A stretch of 64,000 nt of DNA, from assembly GCA_034432755.1 (NCBI GenBank), contig DAOUBQ010000028.1, forward strand, positions 1 to 64,000, in the 5' to 3' direction. A program made the position numbers and the translations under genes. The notes under the pieces are model-generated. The model was not told the DNA's origin. It did not search any database and saw only the letters and a program-made list of their open reading frames with translations. The stretch is from UBA5195 sp034432755. Lineage in GTDB: Bacteria > Chloroflexota > Anaerolineae > Anaerolineales > Villigracilaceae. Positions 24,623 through 32,737 of this stretch are shown piece after piece. How positions within the stretch are numbered: the first letter of the stretch is position 1; every line of letters starts with the position of its first letter.

Positions 24623-25333
24623 TTACCAGCCCGCCGCTGCGGCCTGGTCCACCAGCCACAGCAGTTCGCCGTTTGTGGGGCCGATTTGACTGGCTGGAAG
24701 GTTACCCCCTTGCCAGACCTGGGCCAATATGGCAGCTTTTGACGCGCCGCTCGCCAGAAAAACCACCCGGCGGGCGGCGTTTAACACGCCAAAGGTGAAC
24801 GTGACCCGTGAAACGAGGGGTGGCGGGGGGGTGGTGTGTTCCACATCCACCACCCAGCGGGCAGTTTCGGCCAGGGCGGGCGAACCCGGAAAGAGCGAGG
24901 CGGTGTGTCCGTCTTCCCCTATGCCCAGAAAAATCAGGTCGAAAGCGGGAGTCTCGCCGAAAAAAGCACGCAGTTCGGCCTCGTATAGGCCGGCGGCTTC
25001 GGCAGGTGGCAGTTCGCCTCGAATGCGGTGAATGTTTTCTGTGGGGATGGGAATGCGGGAGAGCAACGCGGCGGCGGTCATGCCGTAGTTGCTTTCAGGA
25101 TGGTCGGGCGGAACGCAACGTTCATCGCCCCAAAACAAGTGAATTTTGGGCCAGGGAATGCGCTCTGCCAGGTCTGTTGTAGATAGCCGTTCGTACAGTA
25201 CGCGCGGCGTGCTGCCTCCAGAGAGTGCCACGCTAAACTTCCCTGGCGCGGCCTCGGCCTGCTGCGTGAACAGGTCTGCGGCGTAATTTACCAGGGCGGT
25301 TGGGTTGGGAAAGATTTCAAGAATGGGCTGCAT
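24623..25333 (-). CDS. pgl: 6-phosphogluconolactonase
   Basis: 236 residues of the DevB/SOL type: FSVALSGGSTPRVLYERL, IHLFWGDERCVPPDHPESN, FDLIFLGIGEDGHTASLFPG and PPPLVSRVTF are the family landmarks. It hydrolyses the lactone made by Zwf. It is placed tail to tail with zwf, so it is expressed from a separate promoter. Together gnd, zwf and pgl complete the oxidative branch of the pentose phosphate pathway. Confidence 0.92.
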   Translation of the reverse strand: MQPILEIFPNPTALVNYAADLFTQQAEAAPGKFSVALSGGSTPRVLYERLSTTDLAERIPWPKIHLFWGDERCVPPDHPESNYGMTAAALLSRIPIPTENIHRIRGELPPAEAAGLYEAELRAFFGETPAFDLIFLGIGEDGHTASLFPGSPALAETARWVVDVEHTTPPPPLVSRVTFTFGVLNAARRVVFLASGASKAAILAQVWQGGNLPASQIGPTNGELLWLVDQAAAAGW

Positions 25334-25367
25334 GATGGTTGGGGCGCGCAGCGCAAACCAATTTTAA

Positions 25368-25547
25368 CTATTGTTCTTTCTTTTCGTCTTCTTTTTTTTC
25401 GCTTTCGTTCTCGCCTTTGACCGATTCTCGGAAGTTTTTGATTGCGCCGCCCAGCTCTCCGGCGATTTTGCTGATGCGGCCAACCCCAAAGAGCAGGATA
25501 ACGATAATCAGGATGATAATCAATTCAGTCGGGCCAAGTTGTGGCAT
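25368..25547 (-). CDS. tatA: Sec-independent translocase subunit TatA
   Basis: 59 residues starting MPQLGPTELIIILIIVILLF. The signature is complete: a short N-terminal span with Glu8, then FGVGRISKIAGELGGAIKNF (conserved FG hinge and amphipathic helix), and a Lys/Glu-rich tail. RBS AAAGGAG lies 7 nt before the ATG. It forms the pore of the twin-arginine export system. It is the only tat gene in the window; tatC must be elsewhere. The Tat-signal remnant at 84-202 shows that folded-protein export is, or was, used here. Confidence 0.92.
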   Translation of the reverse strand: MPQLGPTELIIILIIVILLFGVGRISKIAGELGGAIKNFRESVKGENESEKKEDEKKEQ

Positions 25548-25624
25548 TTGAATCTCCTTTGTGAGTGAACGCCTGGTTTGAGAGTTCCAACTGCCATGAT
25601 TTTACCCGAAGACAGTAGATTTGT

Positions 25625-26653
25625 TTAAGTTGGGTCGGCTTCCCAGCGCGGGCGCGGGCGGTAACGTTTGCGGACTTGCTCCAGAACGTGCATGGGGGTA
25701 TGCACCAAGCGGCGGGCAATTTTGGCGATACGCTCGCCGGAGACGCCGCCGTTTTGGATGGGCATGAGGCGGCGCAGCTCGTCTTTGTCCAGGTAAGAGT
25801 AGGTCTCTTTGCCCAGCGCCAGGGCGACGAAGGTGCAGGTAGATTGCTGGGTCATCACCACGCTGGCGTTAGCAATCATATCGTTGATGTTGCCATGCGT
25901 CAGCACTTGGGCGTCGGGTGCGATGGCTTTGATTTCGCGCGTGGCGCGTTCGACATGTTCGGTTGGGTGCAGTTTGAAAATCAGCGGGCGGCCTTCGGCA
26001 GCCTGCACGCAACGCCGCAGGAAGGTCAGGCGGTCGTCGCCTCGATAGGTCTCACGGTAGGGCGTGGTGGCGACCAGCACGTAATCGCGCTGCGGGAAGT
26101 TGTTTTGCTGGTGGCGTTGGAGATTGTCGAAGTTAGGAATGCCGGTAACGGCAATTTTTTCGGCAGGAACACCCTTGCGGATGAAGTGTTCGCGGTAGCC
26201 TTCGGAGGCAACGCAGAAAATGTCGTAGGCGTGCGAAAGGCCGTTGGTGGCGGTGTTGGCGATGTAGCGCGGCAGGAAGGGGAAGAGTTTCCACAGCCGG
26301 TAGAGCCTCCCCTCCGGTTCGGTGATTCCTTCCTGAACCAGCACCATGCGTTTGCCGCGAATGTTTTTTTGAATAATCAGGTCAGAGGACGTAACGACCA
26401 TGTCGTAGTGATGGGTTTGTCCGCGTTCGTCTATTGGCAGTTGGTGGTCTGCCAGGTATTCCAAGGTATCACGACGATGCCGCCCGCCTAAAACGCAAAA
26501 ATCGAGCAGCCTGGCCTTGGCGGCGAGATGTTCGATTCCATCGGCATAGTAGGGGGTGAAGTAACAGCGATATTCGCTCAGGTGTTGCGCTATTGCGTGC
26601 ATTTGCGAAGTCTGGTTGAGAGAACCGCAGATAAACAAGATATTTTTGGGCAT
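25625..26653 (-). CDS. GT-B glycosyltransferase-like protein
   Basis: 342 residues from the ATG at 26653, which has GGACGAGGT just upstream. An ATG at 26668 lacks an RBS. The architecture is two Rossmann halves. Features: NILFICGSLNQTSQMHAIAQ at the N-terminus, VTGIPNFDNLQ in the linker, LIFKLHPTEHVER at the start of the second half, and MIANASVVMTQQSTCTFVALALGKETYSY near the donor site. These resemble CDP-glycerol/UDP-sugar transferases and capsule-export proteins of the GT-B fold. Substrate unknown, no membrane span. It is divergent from the CBS-GAF gene. Confidence 0.6.
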   Translation of the reverse strand: MPKNILFICGSLNQTSQMHAIAQHLSEYRCYFTPYYADGIEHLAAKARLLDFCVLGGRHRRDTLEYLADHQLPIDERGQTHHYDMVVTSSDLIIQKNIRGKRMVLVQEGITEPEGRLYRLWKLFPFLPRYIANTATNGLSHAYDIFCVASEGYREHFIRKGVPAEKIAVTGIPNFDNLQRHQQNNFPQRDYVLVATTPYRETYRGDDRLTFLRRCVQAAEGRPLIFKLHPTEHVERATREIKAIAPDAQVLTHGNINDMIANASVVMTQQSTCTFVALALGKETYSYLDKDELRRLMPIQNGGVSGERIAKIARRLVHTPMHVLEQVRKRYRPRPRWEADPT

Positions 26654-26830
26654 ATTTACCTCGTCCATTGCATTTTAATCAGGGCCGGTTAACCTCCTTG
26701 AAACAAAAAATTAAGGTCTGGTAAACAGAACTGGTTTTTTCTAACTGTTAACAAATTTTTCCAGGGCTGTTAATTGTCTTGGGTTACACTACCCTTGCCT
26801 GACTTTTGCTATTCATTCCTAAGGCTATTT

Positions 26831-27856
26831 ATGTCGCGCTTTATCGAAGAAGAATTTCAGATACCTGTCTGCATTGCTGATTTGCCAGCGCATGATTTTC
26901 AGGTTTCTCTTGAAACGCTTACTGAAGATGTGGTTGCTGTTTTAGAGGACACGCCCGATTTGCCTGGGGTATTAATTGTCAACAATCGTAAACTGGTTGG
27001 GTTTATTACCCGGCTGAAACTGTTTGAACGATTGGGGCATCGCTACGGGATTGAATTGTTCATGCGTAAGCCCATCCGCGAGTTGAACAATATCATGCGC
27101 ACCCAAGTTGAGCCGCTTTCTGGCAATATGCGTGTTGAGGAAGCCGTGCAGCGCGCCCTCAATCGCCCGCCGCTCGATATTTACGACCCGGTGGTGGTGG
27201 AAGTGAGCAACGGCCTGTATCGCATTCTCGATATGAACGTATTGGTGCTGGCGCAATCGCGGACGGTTATCAACCTGAGTAACGTGTTTGGAAAATTAGA
27301 GCGCCTTGATGCTTTGGTTTTGCAAAAGCAGGATAAGACCGAGATTGCAGGTCGTATTTTGCGCTTGTTGGGGCAGGTGGTTCCTTATCACCAGGCGCAG
27401 GTCCTTATTAAGCAATCTGAAACCATTCAGTTGGTTGCTTCCTATGGCTGGCAGGCCACTCATCCGCTCGATTTGAGCAGTATCCAGACCAATCCGATTT
27501 ATCAGATGATGCGCAAGCACCGCCAGGCAATTTACCTGCCTGATACCAGCCATGTTCCGGCCTGGAAAGGGATGGATGTTTTGGGGCAGCCGGCCTCGTG
27601 GCTGGGCGTGCCGCTGTTAGACGGTGAAGGCGATTTCTTTGGCTTTTTGTCGCTTGGTAGAAACGTGGATAGCCCATTCACCTCGAATGAAAAGCAGACC
27701 TGTGAGGCGTTTGCGCAGCGCATGGCAAACGTTTGGCGACGAAAAGAAAAAAAGAAAGGTATCATTGGGGGCAATCATTCATTCACACGCCTGGGTGGCG
27801 CTTCTCCTATTTTTATGGAAATGTTGACCTGGAATGAAATAGAAGGCGTTTATTAA
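26831..27856 (+). CDS. CBS-GAF sensor protein
   Basis: 341 residues. The start at 26831 is chosen because the protein proper begins MSRFIEEEFQIP; the longer in-frame reading adds 19 residues without an RBS. A CBS-domain pair occupies about 25-155 (GVLIVNNRKLVGFITRL; EAVQRALNRPP; GLYRILDMNVL). A GAF domain spans about 185-310 (VVPYHQAQVLIKQSETIQLVA; ASWLGVPLLDGEGDFFGFLS). There is no kinase, cyclase or DNA-binding output, so it must act through a partner. Such GAF/CBS pairs usually bind nucleotides or small ligands. Neighbours give no hint. Confidence 0.65.
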   Translation: MSRFIEEEFQIPVCIADLPAHDFQVSLETLTEDVVAVLEDTPDLPGVLIVNNRKLVGFITRLKLFERLGHRYGIELFMRKPIRELNNIMRTQVEPLSGNMRVEEAVQRALNRPPLDIYDPVVVEVSNGLYRILDMNVLVLAQSRTVINLSNVFGKLERLDALVLQKQDKTEIAGRILRLLGQVVPYHQAQVLIKQSETIQLVASYGWQATHPLDLSSIQTNPIYQMMRKHRQAIYLPDTSHVPAWKGMDVLGQPASWLGVPLLDGEGDFFGFLSLGRNVDSPFTSNEKQTCEAFAQRMANVWRRKEKKKGIIGGNHSFTRLGGASPIFMEMLTWNEIEGVY

Positions 27857-28008
27857 ATTTGGCTCTCCCGTAATGACTTTAATAAATTGACGTTCTTCGT
27901 GCGCTTTGCGGTTTAGCAGGGTTTTTGTGCGGTAGAGAATCTTTTGTAGTAAAAAATGGTTTTCCCGTTTAAAACGGTCGAGCCTTAAATTTTTGAAGGA
28001 CGGATGAC

Positions 28009-28785
28009 ATGCACATTCTCGTTACCAATGATGATGGCGTAACCGCGCCCGGTTTACTGGCCCTGGCTCAGTCCATGCGCGCCTTGCCCAATGTAAAAGT
28101 CAGCATCCTGGCTCCTGACCGGAACTGGTCGGGGAGCGGGCATGTCAAAACGCTCGAACGTCCCCTGCGGGTGCGCGATGTGACCCTGGCTGACGGCACG
28201 GTGGCCTTTGCCAGTGATGGCGCGCCTTCGGATTGCGTGGCGTTGGCCTTGCTGGGATTTTTCGAGGAGAAAATTGACCTCGTTGTTTCGGGAATCAACC
28301 CGATGCACAACTTGGGGCATGATGTGACTTACTCTGGCACGGTTACAGCGGCGATGGAAGCCGTCATTTGGGACACGCCCGGCATTGCTTTTTCGCTGGG
28401 GTCGCTCGATAACCACCTCGGTGCGTTGGATTACACGGCTGCTGCCCAAATTGCCTGGCGCGTGGTCAGCACAGCGCGCGAACACCGTCTCCCACCCGGC
28501 ATGTTGCTCAATGTCAACATCCCCTACCTGCCTGTTGACGAAATCAAGGGCATTCGCATCACCCGGCAGGGCTTGCGCGTGTACCGCGACCGGCTCGATA
28601 AGCGCATTGACCCGCGCGGGCGTCCCTATTATTGGATTGGCGGCGATTCGCCCACCGGAACGCCCGAAGAAGGCACCGATGTGGGCGCAATTGCGGCGGG
28701 GTATGTTTCTATCACCCCCATTCAGTTGGACCTGACGATGTATAACGCGATTCCTACCCTGGGGGATTGGGATTGGAAATCATAG
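28009..28785 (+). CDS. surE: 5'-nucleotidase SurE
   Basis: 258 residues. MHILVTNDDGVTAPG is the SurE metal site, with the conserved Asn-Asp-Asp-Gly, followed by APDRNWSGSG, GAPSDCVALAL, VVSGINPMHNLGHDVTYSGTV (metal-binding Asn and Ser/Thr) and AMEA. It is a metal-dependent phosphatase of nucleoside monophosphates and short polyphosphate, often linked to stationary phase survival. RBS AAGGACGGATGAC lies upstream. It precedes a Ppx/GppA gene, another phosphate-metabolism enzyme, on the same strand. Confidence 0.92.
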   Translation: MHILVTNDDGVTAPGLLALAQSMRALPNVKVSILAPDRNWSGSGHVKTLERPLRVRDVTLADGTVAFASDGAPSDCVALALLGFFEEKIDLVVSGINPMHNLGHDVTYSGTVTAAMEAVIWDTPGIAFSLGSLDNHLGALDYTAAAQIAWRVVSTAREHRLPPGMLLNVNIPYLPVDEIKGIRITRQGLRVYRDRLDKRIDPRGRPYYWIGGDSPTGTPEEGTDVGAIAAGYVSITPIQLDLTMYNAIPTLGDWDWKS

Positions 28786-28876
28786 CTCAGGTGAATCACA
28801 TCCCTTCTAAAAAAATGATAAACTCCTCCCTGCCAGGCTGCCCAATTGGGTGTACACTCTAGCGCATGGAGGTGCC

Positions 28877-30376
28877 ATGAATAATATTGCCGCAATTGAC
28901 GTCGGCTCGAATGCCATTCGCATGGCTGTTGCGCGCCCTAAAAGCGAAGGCGGCCTGGAGATGCTCGAATCGACCCGCCTGCCGGTGCGCCTGGGGCAAG
29001 ATGCCTTCACCAGCGGGCTGCTTGGCGAATCTCTCATGCAGGCGACGGTGGATGCCTTCCTGCGCTTTCGCACCATCGCCGACCAGTTTGGGGTGGAGCA
29101 GTTGCGGGCAGTTGCCACGTCGGCCTTGCGTGAAGCCGAAAATGGCGAATTGCTGATTGACCGGATTGCCCGCCAGACAGGAATCAAGGTAGAAATTATC
29201 AGTGGAGAAGAGGAAGCGCGGCTTATTCACCTGGGAGTCTCGAAGGCGTTGGATTTAAACGCAAAGCGCGCGGTTCTGATTGACATTGGCGGCGGCAGTG
29301 TGGAAGTGACCATCGTGCGCGGTGATGAAGTTCTCTCTTCCGAAAGTTACCCTATGGGGACGGTGCGCCTGTTGCAGCGGCTGGAGTTGAATGGCGGCTT
29401 ACCAAGTCTCAAGTTGATGCGCGAGTACACCGAATCGGCCCGGCGGCGGATTGACCGCGAGTTGGGCGGCCAGAAAGTTGATTTGTGCGTTGGCACTGGC
29501 GGCAACCTCGAAGAAATGGGCTTGTTGCGCAAACGTCTCTTCAAACGCGATTCGAGCGACTTGATTAGCCTCGATGAACTGAACGCCCTCATCGAAAAAC
29601 TGGGTGATATGACGGTGGAAGAGCGCATTAAGAAACTTGACCTGCGCCCCGACCGGGCCGATGTATTGCTGCCGGCTTGCATGGTGGTGCAAATGATTGC
29701 CCGCGAAGCGGGCGCAAAGGAAATCAAAATTCCTGGCGTAGGGTTAAAAGATGGCGTTTTGTGGGACATGCTGCCGCTGGCCCTGGGGCCGCGCCTGCCG
29801 CGCCGTGAACAGGTTCGCAACGCTGCCATGCGCCTGGGACAAAAATACCTGTTCGATGTTGAACACGCTTCACACGTTGCACGTCTGGCCGGGCGCATTT
29901 TTGACCAGACCCTTTCGCTACATGGCCTCAACGAAAGCGACCGCCTGCTGCTCGAAGCCGCCTCTCTGCTGCACGACATTGGGCATTTCATCAACACCAT
30001 TGACCATGACCAGCACGGCTACTACATTCTCAAACATTCCCCCTTAATGGGTTTAGAGCCGCCCCAGCAGGAAGTAGTCGCCAGCGTGATTCGCTTTCAT
30101 CGCAAGACCTCCCCCTCCACCCAGGATGAAGCCTTCAAGGCCTTGCCCGTTTCGGAGCGCATGACTGTTCTGAAACTATGCGCCATCCTTCGTCTGGCCG
30201 ATGCGCTTGAAATCAGTCACGCTGCCCGGCTGCGCGATGTCACGCTCGAAAAGCGCGGCAGTGGCTGGCAGGTTTTACTGCACGGGCAGGGCGAGATGAT
30301 GCTCGAAAAGTGGTCGTTTGAGAAGCGCAAGGGACTGTTTCAGGACGTTTTTGGCGTCAGGTTAGAAATTATTTAG
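28877..30376 (+). CDS. Ppx/GppA exopolyphosphatase/pppGpp phosphatase with HD domain
   Basis: 499 residues from ATG 28877 (RBS GGAGG). The N-terminal actin-like phosphatase has AAIDVGSNAIRMAVA, EEEARLIHLGV and VLIDIGGGSVEVTIV. The C-terminal HD-type half contains HVARLAGRIFDQ and LLHDIGHFI, as in long Ppx/GppA proteins. It removes phosphates from polyphosphate and/or pppGpp; the two activities cannot be told apart from the sequence. Its TAG stop starts a 21-bp palindrome, and sixA follows 37 bp later. Confidence 0.85.
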   Translation: MNNIAAIDVGSNAIRMAVARPKSEGGLEMLESTRLPVRLGQDAFTSGLLGESLMQATVDAFLRFRTIADQFGVEQLRAVATSALREAENGELLIDRIARQTGIKVEIISGEEEARLIHLGVSKALDLNAKRAVLIDIGGGSVEVTIVRGDEVLSSESYPMGTVRLLQRLELNGGLPSLKLMREYTESARRRIDRELGGQKVDLCVGTGGNLEEMGLLRKRLFKRDSSDLISLDELNALIEKLGDMTVEERIKKLDLRPDRADVLLPACMVVQMIAREAGAKEIKIPGVGLKDGVLWDMLPLALGPRLPRREQVRNAAMRLGQKYLFDVEHASHVARLAGRIFDQTLSLHGLNESDRLLLEAASLLHDIGHFINTIDHDQHGYYILKHSPLMGLEPPQQEVVASVIRFHRKTSPSTQDEAFKALPVSERMTVLKLCAILRLADALEISHAARLRDVTLEKRGSGWQVLLHGQGEMMLEKWSFEKRKGLFQDVFGVRLEII

Positions 30377-30396
30377 CGCAAGATTCCATCTTGCGC
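30376..30396. repeat. GCGCAAGAT-TCC-ATCTTGCGC palindrome
   Basis: A perfect 9-bp hairpin beginning at the last base of a TAG stop, as at 3939. No T-run follows. Confidence 0.6.
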
Positions 30397-30413
30397 CACG
30401 CAAGGAGCAGAAC

Positions 30414-30929
30414 ATGAACCTCTACCTTATCCGTCACGCCATCGCTGTCGAACCCGGCACGCCGGGATACGAAGAGGACCAATTGCGTCCATTAACCGGC
30501 AAGGGCAGCGAGAAAATGACCAACATCGCGCGCGGCCTAAAATCACTTGGTTTGTGCTTCGACCTGGTACTCTCCAGTCCTTACGCGCGCGCCATTGAAA
30601 CGGCAAAAATTTTGCTCAAAGTAATGAAAATCAGCAAAGAACGGCTGGTCATTACCGAACACCTGGCCCCTATGGGCTTCCCAGAACAGGTGATAGGCCA
30701 AATCAACCAAAACTACTCCAGCCTCGAAAGCATTGCCTTGGTGGGGCATGAACCGAACCTGAGCGCGCTCATCAGCTTGCTGGCAGCCGGGGATGCGGAA
30801 CTTGCCATTGACATGCGCAAGGGTGGGGTGTGCTGCCTGAGCGCCGAAAACCTGCTCCACGAGCGCCGCGCCACACTCGAATGGCTGATGATGCCCAAGC
30901 ACCTGGTTGCCCTGGGAGAGCGGGAATAG
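30414..30929 (+). CDS. sixA: phosphohistidine phosphatase SixA-like
   Basis: 171 residues of the histidine phosphatase superfamily. LYLIRHAIAVEP (3-14) holds the catalytic Arg-His, LVLSSPYARAIETAKILL is the second Arg motif, and IALVGHEPNLSALISLL holds the second catalytic His. Small size and the RHA start fit SixA, which dephosphorylates His-phosphorylated phosphotransfer domains. The window also encodes a hybrid kinase with an Hpt domain, a possible type of target, but that link is speculation. RBS AAGGAG lies before the ATG. Confidence 0.8.
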   Translation: MNLYLIRHAIAVEPGTPGYEEDQLRPLTGKGSEKMTNIARGLKSLGLCFDLVLSSPYARAIETAKILLKVMKISKERLVITEHLAPMGFPEQVIGQINQNYSSLESIALVGHEPNLSALISLLAAGDAELAIDMRKGGVCCLSAENLLHERRATLEWLMMPKHLVALGERE

Positions 30930-30964
30930 GCGAGAGGACAGAATCTTGATCTCATCCTACCTTT

Positions 30965-30993
30965 TTGGGCGAAGGTCGGATTGGGATTATAAT
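30965..30993 (+). promoter_or_regulatory. promoter of icd
   Basis: TTGGGC (30965-30970), 17-bp spacer, TATAAT (30988-30993), about 40 nt before the icd start. Confidence 0.6.
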
Positions 30994-31033
30994 CAACCAA
31001 TCACCATCCAAATCTTCCCAGGAGGAACAGCCA

Positions 31034-32434
31034 ATGGCTTATGTAAACGTCGAAGTTCCCGCAGGTGGGGACAAAATCAGCATCAAGGATGGGGTTTTGC
31101 AAGTCCCCAATAATCCCATCATCCCGTTTGTTGAGGGAGACGGCACAGGACGCGATATTTGGCGTGCTTCGGTGCGTGTGTTCGATGCAGCGGTTGAGAA
31201 GGCTTATGGCGGCCAGCGCAAAATTCACTGGATGGAAGTGTACGCGGGAGAGAAATCCTTCAAAAAATTCCAGACCTGGCTTCCCGAAGAAACCACCGAA
31301 GCTTTTAAGGAATTTCTGGTGGGCATTAAAGGCCCGCTCACCACGCCGATTGGCGGCGGCATTCGCTCGCTCAACGTGGCCCTGCGCAAGATGCTCGACC
31401 TGTACGTCTGCCTGCGCCCGGTGCGCTATTTCAACGGTGTGCCGTCGCCGGTCTGCCACCCGGAATTTGTTGATATGGTCATCTTCCGCGAGAACACCGA
31501 AGATATTTACGCCGGTATCGAGTTTGCCTACGGAACAGATGAGAACAAACGATTCAAAGAGCTGTTCAAGGAAGCCTTTCCCAAGGAATACGCCAAGATG
31601 CGCTTCCCTGAAACGAGCGGCATTGGCTTCAAGCCGATTTCGGTGGAGGGCAGCGAGCGGCTGGCGCGTGCGGCCATCCGCTGGGCGCTGCAAAACAAGC
31701 GCAAGAGTGTCAATTTCGTCCACAAGGGCAATATCATGAAGTTCACCGAGGGCGCGTTCAAGGATTGGGGCTATGCGGTCGGCAAGCGCGAATTCCGCAG
31801 CCAGGTTGTCACCGAGCGCGAAAGTTGGATTCTAGGCAACAAAGAGAAGAATCCCGGCTTGAGCGTAGAGGAAAACGCGCGGCTGATTGACCCCGGCTTC
31901 GAGATGATGTCCCCGGCCCAGCAGGCGGATATCAAAGCCGAGGTGCAGGCCGCGCTCGACCTGTGGGAGACGCACGGCGACGGAAAGTGGAAATCCAAAC
32001 TCTTGCTCAAAGATTCGATTGCCGATGTCACGCTCCAGTTCGTTCTGATTCGCCCAAAAGACTACGATGTCATCGCCACCATGAACTTGAACGGCGATTA
32101 TCTCTCCGATGCGCTGGCGGCCCAAGTGGGCGGCATTGGCATTGCCCCTGGCGCCAACATTAACTATGACACGGGTCATGCCATTTTCGAGGCCACGCAC
32201 GGCACCGCACCCAAATACGCCGACCTCGACAAGGTCAATCCTGGCTCGGTGATTCTCTCTGGTGAGATGATGCTCCGTTACATGGGCTGGAACGAAGCCG
32301 CTGATTTGATTATTAAGGGCATGGAAGGCGCCATCGCCGCTAAAACCGTCACCTATGATTTTGCCCGTCTGATGGATGGTGCAACCGAAGTGAAATGTTC
32401 CGAATTTGGGGATGCGGTGATAAAGAATATGTAA
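31034..32434 (+). CDS. icd: isocitrate dehydrogenase (NADP type)
   Basis: 466 residues from ATG 31034 with AGGAGG upstream. A longer in-frame reading starts before the promoter and can be dismissed. NPIIPFVEGDGTGRDIW is the N-terminus of the dimeric Icd, IGGGIRSLNVALRK is the substrate Ser/Arg loop, and DMVIFRENTEDIYAGIE, NINYDTGHAIFEATHGTAPK and KDYDVIATMNLNGDYLSD carry the metal Asp and cofactor residues. It converts isocitrate to 2-oxoglutarate in the TCA cycle. It has its own promoter and is followed by a terminator. The length is slightly above the E. coli enzyme. Confidence 0.95.
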   Translation: MAYVNVEVPAGGDKISIKDGVLQVPNNPIIPFVEGDGTGRDIWRASVRVFDAAVEKAYGGQRKIHWMEVYAGEKSFKKFQTWLPEETTEAFKEFLVGIKGPLTTPIGGGIRSLNVALRKMLDLYVCLRPVRYFNGVPSPVCHPEFVDMVIFRENTEDIYAGIEFAYGTDENKRFKELFKEAFPKEYAKMRFPETSGIGFKPISVEGSERLARAAIRWALQNKRKSVNFVHKGNIMKFTEGAFKDWGYAVGKREFRSQVVTERESWILGNKEKNPGLSVEENARLIDPGFEMMSPAQQADIKAEVQAALDLWETHGDGKWKSKLLLKDSIADVTLQFVLIRPKDYDVIATMNLNGDYLSDALAAQVGGIGIAPGANINYDTGHAIFEATHGTAPKYADLDKVNPGSVILSGEMMLRYMGWNEAADLIIKGMEGAIAAKTVTYDFARLMDGATEVKCSEFGDAVIKNM

Positions 32435-32495
32435 CATTATCCTCGCTTTTCTCGCCGCTCGCCCAGCCCAAGTGATACGCTTTGTTTTTGTTAAT

Positions 32496-32531
32496 GAGCA
32501 GCCCTTTGCGGAAAAGCGCAGAGGGCTGCTC
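32496..32531. terminator. intrinsic terminator after icd
   Basis: GAGCAGCCCT (32496-32505) pairs with AGGGCTGCTC (32522-32531), extended inside by GCG/GCG. The T-run on the plus strand is weak. Confidence 0.6.
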
Positions 32532-32737
32532 GTTATCGCTTTGCGCCACCTGGCTTAACAAGATAGACAGAACAAAAGGATATTTCCCCCCGCTTTCTGT
32601 GCTGCTTATTCTTTAAACGAATGCTGGCCCGAAAATTTGAGTATTCCTGAAGTTTGGCGGCTCAAAATGCCCAAATCTCAAAGGATTTTGCTGTATACTT
32701 AACAATTACCTTTTCCTCATCCGTTCCCGCGCCCTTT

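Noticed and set aside
30414..30929. SixA acting on the Hpt domain of the hybrid kinase at 54830
   Set aside because: The two loci are 24 kb apart and nothing in the sequence links them; kept only as a thought.
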